64,000 nt of DNA from Lachnospiraceae bacterium (GCA_024698075.1 JAILRP010000074.1:62001-126000), one strand, 5' to 3'. Positions 35,624 to 44,171 are shown, counted from the stretch's first letter. Notes: a model not told the origin generated them from the sequence alone. Program-made: numbers and translations.

Positions 35624-37246
35624 CTATCCTTCGAACTCGTCGGCCTCCCTGCCTTCGCGGTATCTCGTAGGCGTCATACCGACGGTCTTCTTGAACATGT
35701 ATGAAAAATAGTGGGGATCCTTGTATCCGACCGCTTCGCTTATCTCACTCGAGCGCATGGATGTGCAGCGGAGCATTTCCTTCGCCTTGTTCATGCGGTA
35801 TTCGGTCAGGTATTTTATGAAAGTCTGTCCGGTCTGCTGCGAAAAGATCGTGCTTAAGTGGTTCGGGGATACGTTAACATGGCTGGCAAGCTGGTTCAGG
35901 GACAGATCCTCGTCCTTAAAATGCTCTTCGATATAATCCACGGCAGCATCGACGATCTCCATATAGCGGTTGGTCGCGACCGAATCGCGGCGGCTTATCG
36001 CATCCTCGATGACGGAGGTTATGTATTTCCTGACGCCGTCCACGCTTTCAAGGACATCCTTTGTAACCTCTTTTATTCCATCCGCCTGTTTTGCCCCGGA
36101 AAGCTCCTTGACGAAACCCGACACGGCAAAGAATACATCCATCGCGATATACTGCCTGAATATATATGAATTGAAAGCATCCTCTCCGACGCTCTTTACG
36201 AACTCTCCGACATAGAACGGGATCTCGTCCCGGCTCCCGAGCTTTAAGAAATTGCTGACATTGCTCTTGTCAATGCGCTTGGCATCTATAGCACTCATGT
36301 CGAACATGTCTTCTCCGGAAGCCCTGCCGGACAGCTGCCCGGCCTCGAAGAATGCGCTCTCGGATGCAAAAAATCTGTTTGCGAGCGCCCTCCCGGCATC
36401 CTCATAAGATTCATTCAGGCTCGACAGACGGTTGACGCTCTTTCCTATCCCGCCGTAATATCTGACGTGGCCGTAATCCGCAAAGACTGCCCTGAACCTT
36501 TCAATGACCTCATTCTGCTTTGAAATGAGCGCATCAGCCGAGTCAGCCATGATGAGTATCGCCTTGCCCTCAAGATCGCGGTCAAAGCACAGGCAGCCCA
36601 TCTCATCATTGATCTCGCCGATTCTCTCTTCTATGGTCACGGAACTCTTTGAATACTCCTCGATCTCATGATGATCCGACTTGATGAACAGAAGGATTAT
36701 GTTATACCACACCGCGGAAAGGTCCATCCCGAGCTTTCCGGCACGCTCGATGAGTTCGGTGACGGTGCAGCTGCCCGATACAAGATATCGGAACAGGTCG
36801 CTTCTGTCCCTCCGGTCATTCTCCTCCATCTCCTTACGGAACTGTTCCTTGAGCGCGCTCTCCTCTTTATTCCTGGTGATCTTTTCACGAAGCCCGTCAA
36901 GTTCCCCGAGAAGATCGTCACCTGATATCGGCTTCGTCAGATACTGCGCCACACCTATCGAGATCGCCTGCTTGGCATAGTCAAACTCTTCATATCCGGA
37001 GAGTATCACTATCTCGGTATCGGGCAGTTCCTTCCTGATGATCCGTGACAGCTCGAGCCCGTCCATGAAAGGCATCCTGATGTCTGTGATCACGACATCG
37101 GGCTTAAGCTTTCTAATCAAAGGAAGGGCAAGCTCCCCGTCGGAAGCTTCCCCTAGGAATTCATAGCCGTTCCCGGCCCAGTCTATGTTGTTTTTGATGC
37201 CCTCGCGGACAACAAACTCATCCTCGCAAAGAAAAACCTTTATCAT
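35624..37246 (-). CDS. YesN-type response regulator with AraC DNA-binding domain
   Basis: 540-residue regulator. The receiver domain (1-120) has the acidic pocket near the N-terminus (LCEDE), the phospho-acceptor Asp in VVITDIRMPFMDG and Lys in LTKPISG. A middle linker of about 280 residues follows. Two AraC helix-turn-helix motifs occupy about the last 100 residues (LNQLASHVNVSPNHLSTIF and SSEISEAVGYKDPHYFSYMF). The ATG overlaps the stop of the arsR-type gene by four bases with GAGGAACG upstream, so it is translated from the metal operon message. Partner kinase is downstream. Confidence 0.92.
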   Translation of the reverse strand: MIKVFLCEDEFVVREGIKNNIDWAGNGYEFLGEASDGELALPLIRKLKPDVVITDIRMPFMDGLELSRIIRKELPDTEIVILSGYEEFDYAKQAISIGVAQYLTKPISGDDLLGELDGLREKITRNKEESALKEQFRKEMEENDRRDRSDLFRYLVSGSCTVTELIERAGKLGMDLSAVWYNIILLFIKSDHHEIEEYSKSSVTIEERIGEINDEMGCLCFDRDLEGKAILIMADSADALISKQNEVIERFRAVFADYGHVRYYGGIGKSVNRLSSLNESYEDAGRALANRFFASESAFFEAGQLSGRASGEDMFDMSAIDAKRIDKSNVSNFLKLGSRDEIPFYVGEFVKSVGEDAFNSYIFRQYIAMDVFFAVSGFVKELSGAKQADGIKEVTKDVLESVDGVRKYITSVIEDAISRRDSVATNRYMEIVDAAVDYIEEHFKDEDLSLNQLASHVNVSPNHLSTIFSQQTGQTFIKYLTEYRMNKAKEMLRCTSMRSSEISEAVGYKDPHYFSYMFKKTVGMTPTRYREGREADEFEG

Positions 37247-37539
37247 CGTTCCTCTTCTATGTGTTCCTTCCCCATCGCAAGTATGGTGGACACATGGTCA
37301 TCCGCAAGGGCATAATATATCTGCCGCCCTTCCCTGCGGTTCCTGACGAGCTTGCTCATCTTCAGGACCTTCAGCTGGTGTGAGACCGCGGACTGTGTCA
37401 TGTCAAGGCTGTCCGCCAGTTCCTGTACGCAGCGCTCGCCTGCGAGAAGCTCATACAATATCCTTATCCTCGATCCGTCGCCGAAAACCTTGAAAAGGTC
37501 GGCAAGGTCGTCCCAAATGTCCCTGTCGTTCATAAGCAT
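37243..37539 (-). CDS. ArsR/SmtB-type Zn/Cd/Co-sensing repressor
   Basis: Winged-helix metal sensor of about 98 residues. The C-terminal helix contains the exact alpha-5 zinc/cobalt site of SmtB/CzrA proteins: Asp-X-His, ten residues, His-X2-Glu (DDH...HIEE). The recognition helix is DMTQSAVSHQLKVLK. Only one Cys (ERCVQEL) is present near the alpha-3 region, so the CadC-type thiolate site is absent. I prefer the ATG at 37539 or 37533; a TTG at 37569 would add residues encoded by a palindromic AT-rich site. No Shine-Dalgarno sequence is visible. Zinc release of operator DNA is the family rule. Confidence 0.9.
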   Translation of the reverse strand: MLMNDRDIWDDLADLFKVFGDGSRIRILYELLAGERCVQELADSLDMTQSAVSHQLKVLKMSKLVRNRREGRQIYYALADDHVSTILAMGKEHIEEER

Positions 37540-37548
37540 GATTATATA

Positions 37549-37560
37549 TTCATATATGAA
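37549..37560. promoter_or_regulatory. AT-rich palindrome at the repressor gene start
   Basis: TTCATATATGAA is a perfect 12-base palindrome between the P-type ATPase stop and the repressor start. Its TTCA/TGAA arms match those of the stronger SmtB-type box at 39883-39902, so it may be a second, weaker repressor-binding site. Confidence 0.4.
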
Positions 37561-37578
37561 ATAAAGCAAATTCGGCGT

Positions 37579-39492
37579 TCATTGTCTAAGCGTACGTATC
37601 GCGTTCAGCACCGCGATGATCATGACGCCGACGTCCGCAAAGATTGCAAGCCACATGTTTGCAAGCCCGAATGCCGAAAGTATGAGGCACAGAACCTTGA
37701 TCCCTATCGCGAAATAAATGTTCTCGTACACGATCCTCATGCATTTCCTGCCTATCTTCACTGCCTTTACGATCCCCATCGGATCGTCATCCATGAGCAC
37801 GACATCGGCGGCTTCAATGGCCGCGTCGCTCCCAAGCGCTCCCATGGATATCCCCACGTCGGCACGTGTGAGCACCGGGGCATCATTGATGCCGTCACCG
37901 GCAAAGGCAACGAGCCCGTCGGATGAAGACCTGCCGGACAGTATCTCCTCGACCTTCGTGACTTTATCCTGCGGAAGGAGTCCGGCGTGGTATTCCTTAA
38001 TGGAAAGCTGCTCTGCAACGTTTGCCGCGACCTCCTCATTGTCGCCCGTCAGCATTATCGTTTTTCTGATCCCAATATTATGTAAACCTGATATGGCATC
38101 TTTTGACGTTTCCTTTATGACATCGGATATATGTATATGCCCCGCATATTCTCCGTCGACCGCGATATGGACTATGGTCCCGGCATCATGGCAGGCGGCG
38201 GGTTCTATGCCACGGGTCCTCATGAGCTTTTCGTTTCCGACGAGCACGGTGCGTCCCGACACTTTGGCGGATACTCCCTGCCCCGCAGTTTCGCTGACAT
38301 CCGATATGATGCCCCGGTCGATGTCTTTTCCGTAAGCGCTGACTATGGAACGGCTTATGGGATGCGTCGAAAAATCCTCCGCATGCGCCGCAAGGTAAAG
38401 CATCTCATCCTCATCCATCCGGTCCTTATGTACCGCAACTACCTCGAACACTCCTTTTGTGAGCGTTCCGGTCTTGTCGAAGATGACCGTTCCCACCTTC
38501 GAAAGGGCCTCGATATAGTTAGAGCCCTTGACGAGAACTCCCGCTTTCGATGCCCCGCCTATCCCGGCGAAAAATCCGAGCGGTATGCTGATGACAAGTG
38601 CGCACGGGCAGCTGATGACAAGGAAAGTCAACGCCCTGTAAATGAACGTCGCAAGGTCGGCGGGATTTCCCATGATGAGATTCACAACGGGCGGGATGAG
38701 AGCTATCGCAAGCGCAAGGCCGCATACGATCGGCGTATAGTATCTCGCAAACTTTGAGATGAAGTTTTCGGAACGTGATTTTCGCGAGCTCGCGTTCTCC
38801 ACGAGCTCAAGTATCTTTGATACGGTGGATTCCCCGAATTCCTTTGTCGTCCTTATGCTGACGGCTCCGCTCAAGTTGATGCAGCCGCTTATGACCTCAT
38901 CTCCCGCGTGCACCGATCTCGGCACCGATTCACCCGTGAGTGCGCTCGTATCGACCGAAGTATCACCCCTGACCACTGTGCCGTCGATGGGGATCTTCTC
39001 ACCCGGCATCACGGATATGATGCTTCCGACGGCAACCTCGTCGGGACTGACTTTCGTAATGACCTCACCGCCGTCCTGCTCGGTTATGAGATTGGCGCTG
39101 TCCGGGCGGATGTCCATCAGCGCCGCGATGTTTCTGCGGCTCTTTCCGACCGCGTATGACTGGAACAGCTCACCGATCTGGTAGAAAAGCATGACCGCAA
39201 CGCCTTCGCGGTATTCGCCGAGAGCCATGGCGCCGACCGTTGCGACCGCCATCAGGAAATTCTCATCGAGGACCTGCCCGCGCATTATCCCCTTTACCGC
39301 CTTTTTCAGTATGTCATATCCGATGAGCAGATAGGGAATGAGGTACAGGAAAAATCCTATGATATCCTCATACGGAACGGCCTGGTATTCCCACTCAGGC
39401 CGCTTTATGTATGGCATGATCACCGCGAGTGATACAAGAAGCACCGCCGTCACAATGATCCTGATCAGCATTTTCTTCTGTTTTTTATTCAT
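37579..39492 (-). CDS. P1B-type Zn2+/Cd2+/Pb2+-exporting ATPase without N-terminal metal domain
   Basis: Inner-membrane metal efflux pump of 637 residues. It has the CPC metal site in SCPCALVIS, the phosphorylated DKTGT, actuator TGES, the HP motif (STHPIS) and GDGINDAP. In the last helices, Lys in GIKVLC and Asp-Val-Gly in FADVGV match the P1B-2 (zinc, cadmium, lead) signature. There is no N-terminal HMA domain; the N-terminus goes straight into basic residues and the first helix. A stand-alone HMA protein is encoded just upstream. The downstream SmtB-type repressor fits zinc or cadmium export. An AGGGTGG site precedes the ATG. Confidence 0.93.
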   Translation of the reverse strand: MNKKQKKMLIRIIVTAVLLVSLAVIMPYIKRPEWEYQAVPYEDIIGFFLYLIPYLLIGYDILKKAVKGIMRGQVLDENFLMAVATVGAMALGEYREGVAVMLFYQIGELFQSYAVGKSRRNIAALMDIRPDSANLITEQDGGEVITKVSPDEVAVGSIISVMPGEKIPIDGTVVRGDTSVDTSALTGESVPRSVHAGDEVISGCINLSGAVSIRTTKEFGESTVSKILELVENASSRKSRSENFISKFARYYTPIVCGLALAIALIPPVVNLIMGNPADLATFIYRALTFLVISCPCALVISIPLGFFAGIGGASKAGVLVKGSNYIEALSKVGTVIFDKTGTLTKGVFEVVAVHKDRMDEDEMLYLAAHAEDFSTHPISRSIVSAYGKDIDRGIISDVSETAGQGVSAKVSGRTVLVGNEKLMRTRGIEPAACHDAGTIVHIAVDGEYAGHIHISDVIKETSKDAISGLHNIGIRKTIMLTGDNEEVAANVAEQLSIKEYHAGLLPQDKVTKVEEILSGRSSSDGLVAFAGDGINDAPVLTRADVGISMGALGSDAAIEAADVVLMDDDPMGIVKAVKIGRKCMRIVYENIYFAIGIKVLCLILSAFGLANMWLAIFADVGVMIIAVLNAIRTLRQ

Positions 39493-39616
39493 GGAATTCC
39501 ACCCTTTTATCGTTCACAGACCGGTTAAGAAATACCGTATCCATCCGTATGAAGCGGTCGGTTTCCGGTAAGCTTCAGCAAGTACTGTCTGCATATATAT
39601 GATATCTGTCCGGATA

Positions 39617-39835
39617 TCAGATGAATATCTCACAGTCGTCTTCGACCTTCTTACAGTTTTTGAAGACATCGGCCATCACCTTTTTCTCGTCGGCGCCGTC
39701 CTCGAATTCAACGTTCATCTTTAGCGCCATGAAATTGACGGTACAGTCCTTAACGCCTTTCGTATCCTTTGCAGCCTGTTCCATCTTGTTCGCGCAGTTT
39801 GCGCAGTCGACTTCTATCCCATATGTCTTTTTCAT
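39617..39835 (-). CDS. Stand-alone heavy-metal-associated (HMA) domain protein
   Basis: 72-residue ferredoxin-like metal carrier with the CANC (CxxC) motif near residues 12-15 in GIEVDCANCANKME. It ends in a second pair-like region KNCKKVEDDCEIFI with two further cysteines. I take the ATG at 39835 behind AAAGGGG rather than one six codons earlier. As first gene of the efflux operon it likely hands zinc or cadmium to the ATPase, replacing the missing N-terminal domain. The CxxC resembles zinc HMA domains because an acidic residue (Asp) precedes the first Cys. Confidence 0.88.
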   Translation of the reverse strand: MKKTYGIEVDCANCANKMEQAAKDTKGVKDCTVNFMALKMNVEFEDGADEKKVMADVFKNCKKVEDDCEIFI

Positions 39836-39882
39836 TTTCTGTCCCCTTTCCATGACATATCATGTATGATTTTCATTTTAAT

Positions 39883-39902
39883 ATATGAACACTTATTCAT
39901 AT
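39883..39902 (-). promoter_or_regulatory. SmtB/CzrA-type operator
   Basis: ATATGAA, six bases, TTCATAT forms a perfect 7-6-7 inverted repeat, close to known SmtB-family boxes with TGAAC and TTCA half-sites. It overlaps the predicted transcript start, about 11 bases downstream of the -10 element, so bound repressor would block transcription of the HMA-ATPase-repressor operon until metal is present. Confidence 0.75.
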
Positions 39903-39912
39903 GTTTGATCAT

Positions 39913-39940
39913 ATTATACACCTGCCGGAGCAGGTGTCAA
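39913..39940 (-). promoter_or_regulatory. Consensus sigma-A promoter of the metal-efflux operon
   Basis: Perfect TTGACA (39935-39940) and perfect TATAAT (39913-39918) on the minus strand with a 16-base spacer. The spacer plus flanking bases hold an 8-4-8 inverted repeat (ACACCTGC/GCAGGTGT, 39918-39937) that could be a second operator. The leader to the HMA gene is about 70 bases. Confidence 0.85.
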
Positions 39941-39962
39941 TATGTTTTGAATATTTTTCTGT

Positions 39963-41402
39963 CTATTTTTCCAACGGCAGGGGTATCGCAAGCTCTTTGC
40001 AGAGCTCTTCTATCTTTGCCACGAGCTCACTGTCGGTCATGACGGTGACGCGGCCCTCTTCATACTGCTCGTCGACCCATTTTTTCAGCTCGGTGATGAG
40101 AGGATCGTTCTTGGAATAATGCCTGCTCTCACTCAGCTTGTAGTAGGAATTGATCCAGTGGGCAATGCCGGCAAGCCCGGAAGTATTTGATACCGCACAT
40201 AATACCGGCCTGTTGAGGAATTTCTCGGTATCGAATATATTGTATATCTCCTCGTTCTTTAAAAGCCCGTCCGCATGAATGCCTGCGCGCGTGACGTTAA
40301 AGTTCTTTCCGACGAACGGCGTGCGGGGCGGGATCTCATATCCGATCTCCTTCTCATAATACTCGGCAAGCTCGGTTATGACCCTCGTGTCCATACCGTT
40401 AAGCGTGCCGCGCAACTGTGCGTACTCAAATACCATCGCCTCGAGAGGCGTGTTTCCGGTCCTCTCCCCTATTCCGAAGAGCGACGTGTTGACGCCGCAG
40501 CAGCCGTAAAGCCATGCTGTGGTGGAATTCGATACTGCCTTGTAAAAATCGTTGTGCCCATGCCATTCTATCATTTCGGAAGGAACGCCCGCATGAGTAT
40601 GAAGCGCATAGATTATGCCCTGAACGCTCCTCGGTATGACCGCACCGGGATAGTTGACGCCGTATCCCATCGTATCGCACGCCCTTACCTTTATCGGAAT
40701 CTTATATTCATCCATGAGCTTCATGAGCTCTAAGCAGAACGGGACAACATATCCGTATATGTCTGCCCTTGTGATGTCCTCGAGATGGCAGCGCACCGAT
40801 ATACCCTCCTCGAGGCAGTCCCTGACGACGCTTAAGTAATGGTCCATCGCCTGGCGCCTCGTCATCTTGAGCTTCAGGAATATGTGGTAGTCGCTGCAGC
40901 TGACCAGTATTCCGGTCTCGGGCATTCCGAGCTCCTTGACGAGCTTGAAGTCCTCCTTGCTCGCTCTGATCCAGCTCGTTACCTCGGGGAACCTGTATCC
41001 TCTTTCCATGCACTTATAGACAGCATCCCTGTCCTTTTTGGAATACAGGAAAAATTCGCTTGCCCTTATCATGCCGTTGGGGCCGCCGAGCCTGTGCAGG
41101 TAGTCGTATATGGTCACTATCTGCTCCGTCGTATACGGTGCCCTCGACTGTTGGCCGTCACGGAATGTCGTGTCGGTTATCCATATCTCCTTCGGCATGT
41201 TATGCGGAACTATCCTGTCGTTGAACGGGATCTTGGGAACCTCCGAATAAGGGAACATGTTCCTGAAGACATTGGGCTTATCGATGTCATCAAGGATGTA
41301 CATATGCTCCTCGATCTGCAGAAGGTTGTTTCCCTCGTTCATCGTCACCGGACGGTTTGCAAAATACTCCGAATTATCCGTATTTCTGTTAAGATCACTC
41401 AT
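39963..41402 (-). CDS. DRE-TIM acyltransferase, Re-citrate/homocitrate synthase-like
   Basis: Enzyme of the isopropylmalate/homocitrate synthase superfamily: it condenses an acyl-CoA with a 2-oxo acid. The TIM barrel has TDTTFRDGQQSRAP (catalytic Arg and metal Asp) and the metal motif HGHND, and GERTGNTPLEAM follows. The 479-residue length has an N-terminal extension of about 70 residues and no LeuA regulatory domain. Clostridial proteins of this type are usually called isopropylmalate synthases, but the C. kluyveri Re-citrate synthase is also a member of the superfamily. Exact substrate is not readable here. The ATG overlaps the phosphopantetheinyl transferase gene by eight bases. Confidence 0.8.
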   Translation of the reverse strand: MSDLNRNTDNSEYFANRPVTMNEGNNLLQIEEHMYILDDIDKPNVFRNMFPYSEVPKIPFNDRIVPHNMPKEIWITDTTFRDGQQSRAPYTTEQIVTIYDYLHRLGGPNGMIRASEFFLYSKKDRDAVYKCMERGYRFPEVTSWIRASKEDFKLVKELGMPETGILVSCSDYHIFLKLKMTRRQAMDHYLSVVRDCLEEGISVRCHLEDITRADIYGYVVPFCLELMKLMDEYKIPIKVRACDTMGYGVNYPGAVIPRSVQGIIYALHTHAGVPSEMIEWHGHNDFYKAVSNSTTAWLYGCCGVNTSLFGIGERTGNTPLEAMVFEYAQLRGTLNGMDTRVITELAEYYEKEIGYEIPPRTPFVGKNFNVTRAGIHADGLLKNEEIYNIFDTEKFLNRPVLCAVSNTSGLAGIAHWINSYYKLSESRHYSKNDPLITELKKWVDEQYEEGRVTVMTDSELVAKIEELCKELAIPLPLEK

Positions 41403-42159
41403 CTCTTATCTCCCCGGCAATGCAGTCAACCCCTGCATGCCTCATATCCTCTTCAAACTTATCATATGCACTGCAGACGCTGAAACAGTATCCGCCTCTG
41501 CTCTCATATTCCCTGTAATGAAACCTGCCGTCGATTCCCGGGATCGAAATACTCCCTGTCCGTGTGCCTTCGGCACCCGTCACCGGAAAATCGCTGAGTA
41601 TCAGCCGAATCCCCTCGCCGCAGCATTTTGCCGCACTTTCCTTTATCGTCCAGAGCCTTGTGAACTCAAGGTTCCTCTCTTCTTCGTCCGGTATCGAAAG
41701 AAGATATGCATGTTCTTCGGGGGCAAAAAATCTCTCGGCTATCCCTGCCGTATTCCTTCTTACGTGCTCGACATCGCATCCGACTTCTTCCGGGGAAAGC
41801 GCAGCCAAGACCCAGTTTCCCGAATGTGAAATGTTAAAGCACACCGGGATATCTTTTAAATACGGCTTGCCGTTTGGCCCTTCCTCTATCGGAAGATATC
41901 CTTCCGGAAGACCGAACGGGCCGATGTCTTCTGCAAGAGCGGAAAGTGCGTGGTTCAAAAGCGCATATGACAGTATGCACCTTCGTCTGTCCGGAAGATT
42001 CCTGTACCTGTCGGCACGCTCCCTTCTCTTAGGAGGCATCAGGCGGTAAAAGCCGTCATACGCATCATCGTTCTCCGAAAGCTCGCAACAGTACATTCTT
42101 ACGGGGAATGGGCATCCCCTGCCTTCATTATCGCCAAACATACCGTAATATATTACCAC
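41395..42159 (-). CDS. Sfp-type 4'-phosphopantetheinyl transferase
   Basis: Transfers the phosphopantetheine arm of CoA to carrier-protein serines. It carries GPNGKPYL, FNISHSG, the Mg2+-binding GCDVEHV and WTIKESAAKCCGEGI, which are the P1-P3 motifs. The 254-residue pseudo-dimeric length is Sfp-like, not AcpS-like, so it may serve polyketide/peptide synthetases or several carriers. A GTG start at 42159 follows GGGAAG; an ATG at 42141 is an alternative. No carrier-protein or synthetase gene is in the window, so its client is unknown. Confidence 0.87.
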   Translation of the reverse strand: MVIYYGMFGDNEGRGCPFPVRMYCCELSENDDAYDGFYRLMPPKRRERADRYRNLPDRRRCILSYALLNHALSALAEDIGPFGLPEGYLPIEEGPNGKPYLKDIPVCFNISHSGNWVLAALSPEEVGCDVEHVRRNTAGIAERFFAPEEHAYLLSIPDEEERNLEFTRLWTIKESAAKCCGEGIRLILSDFPVTGAEGTRTGSISIPGIDGRFHYREYESRGGYCFSVCSAYDKFEEDMRHAGVDCIAGEIRDE

Positions 42160-42189
42160 ACCAACTTCCCGTGCGCAAATGCGACAAAT

Positions 42190-42219
42190 ATAAAAACTGC
42201 CCGGGACATGCCCGGGCAG
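42190..42219 (-). terminator. Strong intrinsic terminator of the xylan-side-chain operon
   Basis: A perfect nine-base stem, CTGCCCGGG (42197-42205) with CCCGGGCAG (42211-42219) and a five-base loop, is followed on the minus strand by TTTTTATATTT. It ends transcription after the second permease. Confidence 0.92.
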
Positions 42220-42245
42220 GATGATCGTTCGGATGATATCCGATG

Positions 42246-43154
42246 TTATTCCTTTACGCCGCCTATCGTAAGTCCCGTAACGAAATATCTCTGAAGGAAC
42301 GGATACAGGCAGACTATCGGGAGCATCGTGACAACGGTCGTCGCCGCACGTATCGTGACGGGAGTTATCGTTGCCGCACCGTTCTTGGCGTTCTCCGCGC
42401 TTCCGCTCTGCTGCATTACGGATGACAGGAGCTTCATCAGTTCGTACTGAAGTGTCGTATATTCCGTCTTCATGCGGTTGTAGAGCATTGCATCAAACCA
42501 TGAGTTCCACTGCCATACCGCGATGAAAAGGGCAACCGTCGCGTACATGGGCTTGCACAGCGGTGAGATGATCCTCGAGAAGATGGTCCAGTATCCGGCT
42601 CCGTCAAGCTGCGCGGATTCCTCAAGGCTCTCGGGAATGCCTTCCATGTACGTCCTCATGACGAGCATGTTGAACGCGCTTATCATGCCCGGGATCCAGT
42701 ATACATGGAACGTGCCGGTCAGTCCGAGGTTTTTGTAAAGCAGGAAGATCGGGATCATTCCGCCGTTGACATACATCGTGATGACCCAGAAGAGTGACAG
42801 TCCCGATTTGAACAGGAACCTCTTGCGGCTTACAACGAATGCCAGAAGAGCGTTCGCAAAAAGGGATGTCAGCGTTGCGAGCACCGTCCTTGCGACCGTG
42901 ATCCTCGCACCTACCCATATGTTCTGCATCGCGAGAACGGTCTTGTAGTTCTTCATTGAGAACTTGCGCGGCCAGAGGTATATCTTGCCCCTTACCGCAT
43001 CGATACCGTCGTTGAATGACAGGACTACCGTATTTACTACGGGATAAAGCGTCACTATCGTGAACGCCACGAGAAATACTATGACGATCACCGTCAGCAG
43101 CTTATCCCTGCCCGTGCCTCTTATCTTGTAATTGTTATGCTGGTCTTGTCTCAT
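42246..43154 (-). CDS. Carbohydrate ABC transporter permease (LplC/YtcP-type)
   Basis: Inner-membrane subunit of a CUT1-class oligosaccharide importer, 302 residues with about six helices. The cytoplasmic EAA loop reads EESAQLDGAGYWTIFSRIISP. GAGGGAGG precedes the ATG. It pairs with the LplB-type permease 12 bases upstream. No ATPase is encoded here; such systems share the multi-operon MsmK/MsmX-type ATPase encoded elsewhere. The family includes the lplABC-type importers used for aldouronates in Paenibacillus, consistent with the GH115 gene in this locus. Confidence 0.9.
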   Translation of the reverse strand: MRQDQHNNYKIRGTGRDKLLTVIVIVFLVAFTIVTLYPVVNTVVLSFNDGIDAVRGKIYLWPRKFSMKNYKTVLAMQNIWVGARITVARTVLATLTSLFANALLAFVVSRKRFLFKSGLSLFWVITMYVNGGMIPIFLLYKNLGLTGTFHVYWIPGMISAFNMLVMRTYMEGIPESLEESAQLDGAGYWTIFSRIISPLCKPMYATVALFIAVWQWNSWFDAMLYNRMKTEYTTLQYELMKLLSSVMQQSGSAENAKNGAATITPVTIRAATTVVTMLPIVCLYPFLQRYFVTGLTIGGVKE

Positions 43155-43166
43155 ACTCTACCTCCC

Positions 43167-44108
43167 TCAGAACAGTCTCTCTTCGCCGTATTTTCTCGAT
43201 ATGGCGTTTGCTACGACTATGAGCAGGATGCTGACCGCACTCTTGAACAGTCCGGCCGCGGTACCGAGGGAATAGTCGTTCTGTGATATGCCCCACTTGA
43301 GGACATAGATGTCTATCGTCTGGGAGACAGACTGTACCAGTCCGTTTCCGAGAAGGTACTGGACTTCGAATCCGGCATTAAGCACATTACCAACGTTCAT
43401 GAGAAGAAGTATCATGAACGTGGGCTTGATCCCCGGAAGGGTTATATATCTTATCTTCTGCAATCTGTCCGCTCCGTCGATCGATGCCGCCTCATAGAGG
43501 TTGGGGTCTATGGCGGTGATCGCCGCGAGGTAGATTATCGCATTCCATCCGGTTTCCTTCCAGCACTGTGCAAAAGCCACGATGCCCCAGAAGTATTTCG
43601 GAAAAGCGAAGAAGTTAATTGCCTGATCGATAAAACCAAATTTCATAAGAAGGTCGTTGACTATACCGGAAGCGGAAAGTGAATCGTGAAGTATTCCGGT
43701 AACAACGATCCATGAGAGGAAGTGAGGAAGGTATGAAATCGTCTGGATCGGCTTTTTGATCCATGCACGCCTTACCTCGTTTAGGATGATGGCAAACAGA
43801 ACTGCCATGATCGTTGTGGTGACGAGGTTTATGAACCCCATCGCAAAAGTGTTTCTGATGACTTTTATGAACACTGCATCCTCAAAGAGGAATTTGAACT
43901 TGTCAAGCCCAACAAATTTGGACCCGAGGATCCCCTTCTTGGGCTTGAAATTCTCGAAAGCCATCAGCCAGCCGGTCAGCGGCCAGTAATAGAACACTAT
44001 GCCGTATGCAACCATAAAGAAAGATACCGTCATAAGGAACCACTGACGCTTCATCTCTTTGAGGCTGATCGCGTTTTTCTTTTTTTCCTGCGTTTTCACT
44101 CGGGCCAT
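43167..44108 (-). CDS. Carbohydrate ABC transporter permease (LplB-type)
   Basis: First membrane subunit of the same importer, about 313 residues, about six helices. The EAA loop is YEAASIDGADRLQKIRYITLP. I use the ATG at 44108 behind AGGAG rather than a TTG six bases upstream. The cytoplasmic N-terminus is Lys-rich. It follows the binding-protein gene across a 13-base-pair hairpin that probably lowers permease expression. Its role, oligosaccharide import, follows from family and operon partners. Confidence 0.9.
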   Translation of the reverse strand: MARVKTQEKKKNAISLKEMKRQWFLMTVSFFMVAYGIVFYYWPLTGWLMAFENFKPKKGILGSKFVGLDKFKFLFEDAVFIKVIRNTFAMGFINLVTTTIMAVLFAIILNEVRRAWIKKPIQTISYLPHFLSWIVVTGILHDSLSASGIVNDLLMKFGFIDQAINFFAFPKYFWGIVAFAQCWKETGWNAIIYLAAITAIDPNLYEAASIDGADRLQKIRYITLPGIKPTFMILLLMNVGNVLNAGFEVQYLLGNGLVQSVSQTIDIYVLKWGISQNDYSLGTAAGLFKSAVSILLIVVANAISRKYGEERLF

Positions 44109-44133
44109 AACCAAACTCCTGATCTTTTTATAA

Positions 44134-44171
44134 ATAAGGCAGCAACAGATGTTGCTCAGTTGCTGCCTTAT
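44134..44171 (-). terminator. Intercistronic hairpin between binding protein and permease genes
   Basis: ATAAGGCAGCAAC (44134-44146) pairs with GTTGCTGCCTTAT (44159-44171) around a 12-base loop. The downstream side on the minus strand is short and AT-rich (TTATAAAAAG), so it fits a partial terminator or mRNA-stabilising stem that keeps the binding protein in excess. The same arrangement is seen at 32788-32823 in the pentose operon. Confidence 0.7.

Noticed and set aside
39493..39616. A small gene or terminator between the HMA and ATPase genes
   Set aside because: 124 bases with only imperfect short inverted repeats, no T run and no plausible coding frame.
39918..39937. A MerR-type operator
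   Set aside because: MerR-family promoters have 19-20 base spacers; this one has 16 and perfect hexamers, and no MerR gene is present.
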